From contig MU631537.1 of the NCBI GenBank assembly GCA_026770615.1, positions 88,648 through 118,885 on the forward strand: a stretch of DNA of 30,238 nt, given 5' to 3'. The notes below the pieces were generated by a model, which did not search any database, was not told the origin of the DNA, and saw only the letters and a program-made list of their open reading frames with translations. The position numbers were made by a program, and so were the translations under genes. The stretch comes from Pavlovales sp. CCMP2436. Taxonomy: Eukaryota; Haptophyta; Pavlovophyceae; Pavlovales. Shown one piece after another: positions 1 through 7,014 of this stretch. The number at the start of each line of letters is the position of its first letter. Position 1 is the stretch's first letter.

Positions 1-78
1 GCACGCCCGGCACACGAAGTGTCTAGTCAAGGGTGTAAGGACTGGCAACTCAGGCTTCCCTTTCTTTCAACCGTGTCG

Positions 79-708
79 TCAGATTTCTGAAGCGACGACG
101 ATGCCCTTCCTTATAATTTTAAGGACGTTTATAAGGAAGGGCACTCCCATCGTGGGGGTCATCGCCTGCATCATCGGCTCGCGGACGGCCGGCGGGGGGG
201 ATTGGAACGCGCGCGCTGGGTAGTACGGTGTGGGCACGAGCGGCTCGGGCATGGCCTGCGTTGGAACGTACTCGGGCTGGGGATTGTAAGTGGACGGCGG
301 TGGCACCCCCGCGTTCTGGACCGGACGACGGATCGGCTCCGCGCCGAGGGCTTTTCCGCGCATCTCTGCCGGGCTGAGCAAAGGGTTCTAGATCACAGCT
401 GGTCCGCCACCCACGCCTTGACGGGGTGCAAACGCGGTCCTTTGGTCGTTGAATGGGGGGACACGTGCTATAAGGCTTGGTTGACCTGCTTGGAGGCGTT
501 CGGGAATGATCGAGCGGTTGAAAAATGGTGTTCCCGCCGTGTCGTTTAGGGTGTCGGTGTAGACTACCGGGAAATACGCGTTTGACCTCGATTTCGGTAC
601 GCGCTCCGCTCGGTCCATGAATATTTTTGTGTTTTGCGGGATTATGACTGGGATTGCGGTGTATATGAGCTTCTCGCTAAGTGGGTGGTGGTGCGCACCA
701 GTCCAGTA
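79..708 (-). pseudogene. Continuation of the module 1 Pro-rich protein, broken by an in-frame TAG
   Basis: The frame of the 63-aa ORF continues after its TAA for 106 codons to a TAG at 388-390, then for 102 more codons to TGA at 79-81. The first piece starts with W-T-G and has a hydrophobic stretch (TAIPVII). The last piece is rich in Pro (PPPSTY, PEPLVPTPYYP) and ends in a hydrophobic-basic segment. The module 2 counterpart (16483-17655) begins W-S-G in the same relative place, shows similar short blocks, and has a long Pro/Ala-rich middle. There is an ATG at 618 but none just after the TAA. The gene may be decayed, may use readthrough, or may be several small ORFs. Function is unknown. Confidence 0.4.
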
Positions 709-900
709 TTACGGTCCTCCAGATCCAAGTTTTCCATTTCCAGAGCCAAAAATCGGGTGGACGGCCCCGTCGTATGGTTGTCCGTTGAGTATAAAATTTG
801 TGGTGCGATTACGGGGGTCGGTGTCGAGCCAATCCATCATTTTATCTTGGTTTAGGTCATCCACGGCTTGCGACATTGTGGTTTCTTTGTGGTATGCCAT
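709..900 (-). CDS. Short N-terminal ORF of the module 1 Pro-rich virion-associated protein (63 aa)
   Basis: Sixty-three codons from an ATG at 900 to TAA at 709-711, directly downstream of the packaging ATPase on the same strand. The protein has a DPRNRT segment followed by a G-x-PY-x-G segment. The 49-aa ORF in the same place of module 2 (16327-16476) has DPRPRST and G-x-PY-x-G, so I infer they are homologous. Both end in Pro followed by TAA, and in both the reading frame stays open after the stop. It may therefore be a separate small gene or the first part of a longer protein made by readthrough. No function is recognised; its place in the module suggests a virion role. Confidence 0.45.
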   Translation of the reverse strand: MAYHKETTMSQAVDDLNQDKMMDWLDTDPRNRTTNFILNGQPYDGAVHPIFGSGNGKLGSGGP

Positions 901-916
901 GAGCACACATTTTCAT

Positions 917-1678
917 TTACCTTTTTACGTATGTCAATTTGGCAAATTTGTTATAAATAAGGTTATTCGTCACATCAAGAAACATGAAACTATGGGAATC
1001 TGCACCTGGTGGGGAGCAATGGTTATATAGCTCTTGGAACTCGGATTTGTCCCTCGGCACCAGCTCATCGCGAATAGAATCGAGTTCTCTTAAATTGCTC
1101 ACTTTGAACATGAACAGCGCGCTAATAAGTTTTCGGATAGTTAAAGGGAGTGATTTTAGCGTCTGGGTGATAACCCAAATACTTAGACGGTAATGTCGCC
1201 TATTGCACGCCAGTTTGGAAAACCCAGCCAATAAGGTGGCCTCCTTGAGAGATGCAGAAAAGTCATCAATTATCACGAGCGTATTTTGCCCTTTCTTTGC
1301 CGATACCTCAAGTTTGACAATCAGCGCATCGAGAGTATTTTTAGTGAGTTCGAAGTGGACTTTGTCGTGATTTTGGAATGGCGAATCAGTCATGCTTGCA
1401 AAGGAAGTTGCCGGTACAAACAGGTGGACGGCGTCGAAGACCCCTGCATAAAGTTTTAGACTCGTTTGTGTGAGCAGAGATACGCTGATACTGGTCTTGC
1501 CCGACCGCGGTGGTCCCGTGAAGACCGCAAACATATGTTGGTTTGGGAGGGGCGGTGGGATCGGACCCAAAGGTGCATCGACTGAGAATTTTGGGATCGT
1601 CAGAGCGATGTTATTTTCTTCCTCGATCACATTTGACGGTTTTGGGTCTGGTACGGTCGGTTTGGTGTGTTCGGCCAT
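917..1678 (-). CDS. Virion genome-packaging ATPase, A32/FtsK-HerA type (module 1)
   Basis: 253 aa. Walker A is GPPRSGKTS at residues 55-63, Walker B is VIIDD at about 135-139, and a W-V-I-T-Q-T strand with the sensor Gln follows at about 168-173, then P-x-x-I-R. This is the arrangement of the poxvirus A32-like packaging ATPases found in Polintons, adintoviruses, virophages and giant viruses, which pump DNA into the capsid. Length is normal for the small members. The ATG at 1678 gives a Pro-rich N-terminus before the P-loop, as in the second copy at 15569-16291; the two share most motifs and the C-terminal Y-N-K-F segment. It is the second gene of a leftward set starting at 2148. The function call is secure; the exact viral group is not. 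Confidence 0.9.
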   Translation of the reverse strand: MAEHTKPTVPDPKPSNVIEEENNIALTIPKFSVDAPLGPIPPPLPNQHMFAVFTGPPRSGKTSISVSLLTQTSLKLYAGVFDAVHLFVPATSFASMTDSPFQNHDKVHFELTKNTLDALIVKLEVSAKKGQNTLVIIDDFSASLKEATLLAGFSKLACNRRHYRLSIWVITQTLKSLPLTIRKLISALFMFKVSNLRELDSIRDELVPRDKSEFQELYNHCSPPGADSHSFMFLDVTNNLIYNKFAKLTYVKR

Positions 1679-1698
1679 TATGGTATTCGTCTTTATTT

Positions 1699-2148
1699 TT
1701 ACACATACCGAATTGGTGGTCTTTGTGGTGGCTGTGTTTGGTATCGGAGTGCAGGGATCTTGGGTTGCTTGATTTCTTCTTCTTTAGGGTTGTGTACCTG
1801 CGGGGTCATTTGGGTATTGAACCTGTACTTCGCAGCGAGGCGGATCACCATTTCGTATTCTGTTATGGCATCTTCGTTTCGCTTCACCTCCAAGGCTGCG
1901 GCAACACGAGTTGCTTTTGCGTCAGCAAGAATCTCCAGCCTTGGAGCATTTGCCTTTAGGTAGTTCAGCTTTTGTTTTTCCGATTGGATGCGTTTGGGTT
2001 TTACGACGGGAACCACGTCCGGCGGCTCTTGGATTGGTGTCTGAACGGGTACGATTTTTACAGTGGTTTCCTCCTCGGTTACCGTTGGTGATTGCGTCGG
2101 GAGCTGTATTTTTTCCATGTCTTTAAATGTTGCTTTTGGGATATACAT
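1699..2148 (-). CDS. Charged coiled protein between penton and ATPase (module 1)
   Basis: 149 aa from the ATG at 2148 (a GTG lies one codon upstream). The N-terminal half is rich in Pro, Thr and Val; the middle (about residues 50-110) is Lys/Glu/Ala-rich and likely helical; the tail is Gln/Pro-rich and ends PPIRYV. It is divergent from the penton gene and 20 bp upstream of the ATPase. The same slot in module 2 holds another Lys/Arg/Ala-rich protein (15271-15780). I do not recognise the family. By position it could be a scaffold, a core protein or a protease substrate. AAAAATCTC lies 4 bp before the ATG. The stop is followed at once by a second in-frame TAA. Confidence 0.6.
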   Translation of the reverse strand: MYIPKATFKDMEKIQLPTQSPTVTEEETTVKIVPVQTPIQEPPDVVPVVKPKRIQSEKQKLNYLKANAPRLEILADAKATRVAAALEVKRNEDAITEYEMVIRLAAKYRFNTQMTPQVHNPKEEEIKQPKIPALRYQTQPPQRPPIRYV

Positions 2149-2152
2149 CACC

Positions 2153-2161
2153 GAGATTTTT
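2153..2161 (-). promoter_or_regulatory. AAAAATCTC motif before the 149-aa gene
   Basis: AAAAATCTC on the minus strand, ending 4 bp before the ATG at 2148. It is one of five copies that lie close upstream of viral start codons in this window. I infer a viral promoter or transcript-start element. Confidence 0.5.
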
Positions 2162-2215
2162 AATCAAAATGGTTTGTTGATGGTAAAATAAAAATAGCAA
2201 CGAGCATTACACAAG

Positions 2216-2983
2216 ATGGTTCTCCACCGTCTTTTTCTATCCTCCAAACAGTCGGACCGCTACCTCATTGCACTGGACCGCACCGACGCACTGCAGTTCG
2301 ATCTAGCTCCGGGAATATCACTGAATGCACACGAAAACATGTACGTCAGGGTCCAATCGGCAAGCATCCCTATTGTGCAGCCCAATGTGAACGTGAGCAA
2401 CAATAAACTCGTCCTCTTTTACGGCGCGTCTCAGACCTTGACGGCTACCATCCCGATTGGGAACTACACGAGCGGGACCGATCTTGCAACCGCGATGAAT
2501 GCAACAACGACTTTTGGCACAGCGGGTCTAACTTGTTCTTACTCCAAATTCACAAACAAATTGACATTCCAACATAGCCAGTCAGCCTCAATCACGATTA
2601 TCACGGCTACTTCGACTATGCAACTTATAGGCATAAACGAGCTAAATAATCTCATCATTTCGACGGGTGTGGCGACCACGACGCCCCGCATGCTCGATCT
2701 CTCGGGAGTCAAGTCGATTATCATCGCGTGCGAGAATTTTGAGCTCGACTGTATGGACAGCCAGCAAACCATCGGGGCAAGCACGACCAACCTCCTTATC
2801 TGCATTCCGCAATCTGTCGCGTACGGGGACATCCTTTCGTACAAGACTGATTCCACACCGTTTGTTGTTGCACGTCGACGCAACTTGTTCACAATCGCAA
2901 TCCAACTGTTAGACGAGAATCAAGCACCTTATGACACACAGGGACTGCCATGGTCATGCGTGATCGACGTGGATGTGCACTAG
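2216..2983 (+). CDS. Minor capsid protein, penton-like single jelly roll (module 1)
   Basis: 255 aa, rich in Thr, Ser, Ile and Asn, with alternating short hydrophobic strands and no charged clusters, as expected for a beta sandwich. Order of landmarks: a short N-terminal strand, V-Q-S-A-S-I-P-I, N-N-K-L, G-N-Y, a long strand-rich middle, and a C-terminal L-D-E-N...Y-D-T-Q-G-L-P-W. The module 2 protein (14452-15228) has the same series (ASAAIPIY, NNTFKF, N-G-EQYDTNGLDW). Polinton and PLV penton proteins share this plan. It forms the pentameric vertices in the capsid. It is first in a rightward set penton, amphipathic protein, major capsid. The call rests on fold-like pattern and context, not on a search. 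Confidence 0.75.
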   Translation: MVLHRLFLSSKQSDRYLIALDRTDALQFDLAPGISLNAHENMYVRVQSASIPIVQPNVNVSNNKLVLFYGASQTLTATIPIGNYTSGTDLATAMNATTTFGTAGLTCSYSKFTNKLTFQHSQSASITIITATSTMQLIGINELNNLIISTGVATTTPRMLDLSGVKSIIIACENFELDCMDSQQTIGASTTNLLICIPQSVAYGDILSYKTDSTPFVVARRRNLFTIAIQLLDENQAPYDTQGLPWSCVIDVDVH

Positions 2984-3035
2984 TTACGTAAACAATTAGA
3001 AATCTGTGACAATCGCACAATAGAACACATTATCG

Positions 3036-3383
3036 ATGCAGTTCGGCCGGTTTCTTGGACGTGTAGCAGGTTTTGGAGCTCGAGCTCTCCCACTCGTTCA
3101 GCGGTTCGGGAACACTGCTGGTAATTTTCTTCATAAGGGGTCGGCTATTGGCACCCGCGTTGCACAACTTGCCAGGTCTGGGTTGAACGCACTCGAAAAG
3201 AGTGAGCTTGGACGGATCCCCGGGGTGGGCGAACTGATCGGTGTAGGCCGGGATGCTTCAAATTTTGTAGACATGGCCTCTCTCGCCGCAAATCGCGTCG
3301 GCGACTTGGCTTCAAAAGTGGGCCAGTCACGTGATCTACGTGGACTAACCTCGCAATTTGAGAGAACTGCAAACGCGCAGTAG
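3036..3383 (+). CDS. Small amphipathic Gly/Ala-rich virion protein (module 1)
   Basis: 115 aa, 52 bp after the penton gene and 111 bp before the major capsid gene. It starts MQFGRFLGR and continues with Gly, Ala, Phe and Arg in an amphipathic pattern, ending in a helical stretch. The module 2 protein at 14105-14419 starts MGILGRLSQ and shares the GVG-x-x-x-x-x-V middle, so they are clearly related. Polintons and adenoviruses carry a small membrane-active protein of this character in the same neighbourhood (protein VI or X-like). I infer a similar internal or membrane-lytic virion protein; the sequence alone does not prove it. Confidence 0.65.
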   Translation: MQFGRFLGRVAGFGARALPLVQRFGNTAGNFLHKGSAIGTRVAQLARSGLNALEKSELGRIPGVGELIGVGRDASNFVDMASLAANRVGDLASKVGQSRDLRGLTSQFERTANAQ

Positions 3384-3455
3384 CAGCGCTATGCATAAAC
3401 CAAAAATACAAAAAAATAGATCAACCATTTTGTGTGGGTCCACACGGAGTTGAAT

Positions 3456-3464
3456 AAAAATCTC
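3456..3464 (+). promoter_or_regulatory. AAAAATCTC motif before major capsid gene 1
   Basis: AAAAATCTC 30 bp before the ATG at 3495, inside an A/T-rich leader with a T8 run touching the ATG. It is part of the five-copy set described under findings. Confidence 0.5.
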
Positions 3465-3494
3465 ACGCTAATACATAATAACCAAATTTTTTTT

Positions 3495-4868
3495 ATGGAG
3501 GGTCTTCCTGAATTTTTTAATTACCAGCCCCGATCGGTAGCTCCGCCCGCCGAAATGATACGGCACTACCTTACCCCTACGAGCGGAAGCGCGCCTCAGA
3601 CTGGAGGTTCTAAGGCGGAATTCTCCATCCCGTGCGGCAACCTTGGATTGCACCTAGACCCAAGTCAGACGGTTTTGTCTTTTACTATCAACAACGGTAA
3701 TGCAGGTCCCATGGTGCTTGAGGGTGGTGCACACACGTGCATTCAGTCTCTGAATGTTTATTTCGGATCTGTGAACATCTCATCAATTGACGAGTACGGG
3801 GCTTTGTTTGCTCTCGTTACGGACTTTACCACCGATTTGGATTCGCTACGCTCCTCGGGGACCGTTCGCGGGGTTGCCGATTTCCTCCCTACTGCAGTGG
3901 CCACGCCCGCCAACATAAAAGATTCGTATTACTCGCGCGCGGGAGCTACTATTGCCGCAGGTGGCTCTCTTATGGTTGCTCTCCCCTTTATGAGTGTGCT
4001 AGGAACGCTCGCTATGAAGGCCATCCCCCTGTCTCAGTTGCAGGATTCTATCAAGATTGAAGTCAAATGGGCGGTTCAAACCAACTGGGGCACCTACGCC
4101 GACGCCCCTTCGACCCTAACGGGTTGCACGGTCAGCGACATTGAATTGCAGATCAGCCAGGTACGCCTCGATGGCCAAGTCGAGAAAGCGATGATTGACA
4201 GTCTCGGTGGTATCGTCCATTGCCCGACGCTAGACTACTCACACTTCCGCTCCACGGTCGCCCCTAGCGCGGGCTTCATCAGCATGCAGATCCCAATCCG
4301 CGTCAGCCAGGCCTGCAACATCTTCGTTATTCTACGCGAGTCTGCTGTGACGAATGGCTTCTCCCGCAAGATTATCTCGCAGCGCACAAAAGCCGGAATG
4401 ATTGATTATCGGTTTAAACTGGGGGCACTGGTCATCCCCCAGACGGCGATCAATTGTACGGGTAGTGCCGCGGAAGCAAGGATGGAACTGGCGCGAGCCT
4501 TCGGCAGTGGCGTGGCGGACGCGGCCGCGCGTTCGTGCGTCTTCGCCGAGCTTTTCCTTACAGATGGCTATGCTTTGGCGCTCTCACTAGCGGCTTTCCC
4601 GTCATCAGATGCACTCTCGGACGGCGTCTCAACGAGAAACACACACGTCGTGTTTGAGTCTCGAATCTCCAGCAGTAACCCTAGTTGTTATTTGGACATA
4701 TTTGTCATGCATGAAAAGCTGATCGTGTGCCAGAATGGCTTGATGACTACGAAAATTAAACATCATGTCTGGATCAAAAACGCCATCATCGATCTTTTTA
4801 GATCTACCATGGTTTCGACGATGATCAAAAACGAGATCATGTTGGAATTCTTGCTCGATATTTATTGA
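3495..4868 (+). CDS. Major capsid protein, double-jelly-roll type (module 1)
   Basis: 457 aa from the ATG at 3495. An upstream non-ATG extension of the frame is less likely, because this ATG matches the start of the module 2 protein. Shared landmarks with 12789-14066: an N-terminal FF/FY-aromatic segment, D-P-S-Q-T-x-L-S-F, I-x-x-[IL]-x-V-[FY]-x-G-S, S-G-T-[VM]-R-G-V-A-D, Y-[YR]-A/SR-x-G-A-T-I-A, D-L/S-L-G-G-I, and a C-terminal L-D-x-F-V-x-x-E-K. Strand-rich, with no coiled coil. Length is at the short end for Polinton-like major capsids. The last 36 residues, after the point where the module 2 protein stops, are unlike the rest and are encoded by a stretch with an 11-bp direct repeat. Context (penton, ATPase) supports the call. 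Confidence 0.85.
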   Translation: MEGLPEFFNYQPRSVAPPAEMIRHYLTPTSGSAPQTGGSKAEFSIPCGNLGLHLDPSQTVLSFTINNGNAGPMVLEGGAHTCIQSLNVYFGSVNISSIDEYGALFALVTDFTTDLDSLRSSGTVRGVADFLPTAVATPANIKDSYYSRAGATIAAGGSLMVALPFMSVLGTLAMKAIPLSQLQDSIKIEVKWAVQTNWGTYADAPSTLTGCTVSDIELQISQVRLDGQVEKAMIDSLGGIVHCPTLDYSHFRSTVAPSAGFISMQIPIRVSQACNIFVILRESAVTNGFSRKIISQRTKAGMIDYRFKLGALVIPQTAINCTGSAAEARMELARAFGSGVADAAARSCVFAELFLTDGYALALSLAAFPSSDALSDGVSTRNTHVVFESRISSSNPSCYLDIFVMHEKLIVCQNGLMTTKIKHHVWIKNAIIDLFRSTMVSTMIKNEIMLEFLLDIY

Positions 4869-5068
4869 TTCTTTTACCATATATCCCTTTTATACAGTGT
4901 TCTCTAAAGAAATCTTAAGATTCCAGAGGACCATTTTTACAAATCAAAAAAAACTTTTTTTTTATTTTGGCCTAAGGGCTCCGTGAGTCAACTCCAGAAT
5001 TTCACGTGTTTTCATCTGAGTGCGCGATTGCTCTCTTTTGATCAAGCGGCTTTTCCACACCATTCTCC
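4869..5068. other. A/T-rich intergenic stretch after major capsid gene 1
   Basis: No ORF. It holds an A8-C-T9 run near 4948-4966, which could fold as a short hairpin or act in transcript ending, and a TGCGCGATTGCTCTCTTTT segment near 5020-5038. That segment resembles TGCGCTCTCTTTT before R2 (about 17771), so the R1/R2 similarity may begin before 5069. Confidence 0.4.
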
Positions 5069-6014
5069 TTTACGATCGTGCACTAAACCCGTGTGCGATC
5101 TTTTTTATCATGTGTGTTTCTACTTCGAAAAAAAGATGGGACTCTGATCGTACCCCCAGCCTTTTAAAAATGACGGCAAAAAAGACGGGAGGATCGTTGA
5201 GCGACTCCAGACGGGACGGGAAAAGACGGGAGGGTCTTTGAGGGCTCGGTGGACCAACTCGGCGTCGGCTTGTACTCGGCGGCGGCGGCCCTTGCCACCT
5301 CGGCGACCTTGTGCGACCACGTCCGCTTCCCACATCACCAACGACCACGTCCGCTTCAACTTCGCCACCACGATGTCTCCACGTTGCCTCAACTTTGCCA
5401 ACGACCATGTCCGCTTCCACTTCACCAACGACCATTTCCGCTTCAACTTCGCCACCACGATGTCTCCACGTCGCCTCAACATCGCCACCACCCATGTCCG
5501 CTTCCAATTCACCACCACCCACGTCGCCTCAACGTCGCCTCCACCAAGCCCCGCCATGACTCCGGCCCCCCTCCCCCCGACACCCAAGACCCTCTGCGCC
5601 CGTCTGCGGAAACCAAAACTGTCCCAGAACGGAACGATTCGGCCACTCACACTCCACCGTGCCACCACACGATCACCACGGTTTTGCAAACACGGTCCAC
5701 CCCGGCACTCTTCCGCCAAAACCAAAACTGTCCCAGAACGGAACGATTCGGCCACTCACACTCCACCGTGCCACTACACGACCACCACAGTTTTGCAAAC
5801 ACGGTCCACCCAGACACGCGCGTTCATCACAAAACCGCCTTTTCGACAAAAACGAAACACACACGAAAACCAAAACGAACGGATGGGACCGACCGGAACA
5901 CACAGAATCACGCATGATGGAGCACACGGGAAACACACCAGGACACGCCAGGACAGAATTTGGGGCACACGGGTTTCAAAACTGTCCCAGAACGTAACTA
6001 ACCATACACACACA
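5069..6014 (+). repeat. Long direct repeat R1 (left copy)
   Basis: About 946 bp that aligns by eye, in the same orientation, with 17945-19072. Shared anchors in order: TTTACGATCGTGCA at the start, GAAAAAAAGATGGGACT, GACTCC-x-GACGGG, a minisatellite zone, 108-bp-spaced units with AAAACTGTCC and CACGGTTTT, GACAAAAACGAAA, GTTTCAAAACTGTCC, and CCATACACACACA at the end. Long open frames across it are products of repetitive composition, not genes. I infer a terminal or boundary repeat of the viral unit. Confidence 0.7.
5613..5808 (+). repeat. Two tandem ~109-bp units inside R1
   Basis: Units begin CCAAAACTGTCCCAGAACG at 5613 and 5722 and each runs through an 85-90 bp core with CACTCCACCGTGCCAC and CACGGTTTTGCAAACACGG. 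R2 has three related units. A short piece of the unit head recurs near 5979. Confidence 0.75.
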
Positions 6015-6384
6015 AGTCGTCCGAATACGTTTGCCATTGAGGGATATATTATATGATTACACTATATTTTTTTTCGAGACCGAACCTCTGATTTAATGTG
6101 TTTATTCGCTTATTCGTTTATTCGTTTATTCGTTTATTTTTATTCACGGGACCTCGGCTTTGTGCATCCCGAAGACCAAACTGATCGCGGATCTCGCTTG
6201 CGGCGATTGCATGTCGGCACCGTATCGCTCTTGAATACAGGGGATCGCGGGCAATAAGTACGGCGCTTTTTGAGGCTGAGGCTGAGTTTCTTAGCAAATT
6301 ACATACAAATAATGCTTAAATATGCTTAAGTTACATACAAACAATGCAAAAAGAAGAAGCTCAGTTTCTTAACACGACGGTTTC
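6015..6384. other. Gene-free stretch with octamer repeats and one arm of an inverted repeat
   Basis: No convincing ORF. It contains consecutive TTATTCGT-type octamers at about 6103-6140, a near-duplicate TTACATACAAATAATGC / TTACATACAAACAATGC pair (about 6299 and 6331), and similar GCTGAGTTTCTTA / GCTCAGTTTCTTA blocks. The left arm of a 23-bp inverted repeat is at 6236-6258. Confidence 0.6.
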
Positions 6385-6406
6385 TTATTGCCCGCGATCC
6401 CCTGTA
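6236..6406. repeat. Perfect 23-bp inverted repeat, arms 6236-6258 and 6384-6406
   Basis: The arm TACAGGGGATCGCGGGCAAT plus AAG at 6236-6258 is the exact reverse complement of 6384-6406, with 125 bp between the arms. The right arm covers the last codons and stop of the minus-strand ORF that ends at 6385, so a gene end appears to be copied in inverted form. The loop holds the direct repeats noted for 6015-6384. Confidence 0.85.
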
Positions 6407-6942
6407 GGCCCCAGCAAGGGTGCATACGTAATCAGGCGCTGCCTCTGAGACGCTCGCTCGGCGTCGATTTTCGCCGGCAACCGGCCCTGATCACTCATCT
6501 CCCACATCATCTGGAACTGCGCAATCGAGAAACCGAGACCGAGCCGCTCGACTTCGCCCTGCCGCTTCATGATCGGCGTGAGATTTACGCCGCCAGTTTT
6601 CCTAGACGGCGAGTCGAAACCTACTTCTCGGCGCGTGACAGGCTGTGCGACGACCTGCTCGCCTCCACCGGACGACGACGACAGAAAATTTGGCCATGTT
6701 GCGGCTCCGGGCGCGGGGGGCGTATATACGACAAGGAGGGCCGCCTGAGATGTCGACTGAGACGATTGAGACGCCTGAGATGCCTCAGATGCCGACTACA
6801 GTGCTCGGACGAAACCCGGTGGGAGCGCGGGACCGGCGAAGAGGCCACGAGTCAAGGGAGGGGGAGATATGAATGGGCCCAGCCCGAGCGTGGGAAGAAT
6901 CTGGAAGCGCCTCGTATCGCGGCGAACCTGCCTGGGAACCAT
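6385..6942 (-). pseudogene. Unknown minus-strand protein with one in-frame TAG
   Basis: From an ATG at 6942 the frame runs 48 codons (basic start, then ILPTLGLGPFISPPPLTRG) to TAG at 6796-6798, then continues 136 codons to TAA at 6385. The second part has a Ser/Gln/Ala stretch, a Pro/Ala segment, SSSSGGGEQ, and a regular soluble-looking end (FSIAQFQMMWEMSDQG). Composition on this strand looks coding, and better than the opposing frame that runs into the polymerase. Basic and Pro-rich parts would suit a DNA-associated or virion protein, but I recognise no family. The TAG may be a mutation or a recoded codon. Confidence 0.4.
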
Positions 6943-7014
6943 CGCGAGCAGAGCAGACTGAGACGCGGGACGCTTAATATAGGATTATTTAGCGTCCGAG
7001 ACTCATTGGATATC

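Noticed and set aside
5238..6056. Long plus-strand open frames of 222-272 codons in R1
   Set aside because: Ser/Thr/Pro/His/Arg-rich products that follow the repeat units in all three frames; no folded-protein pattern, and R2 does not keep the same frame.
6388..7014. First 209 codons of the polymerase frame as part of the enzyme
   Set aside because: Mostly Arg-rich low-complexity sequence with no exonuclease motif; the opposite strand looks more coding. Only the last few codons before 7015 resemble polymerase.
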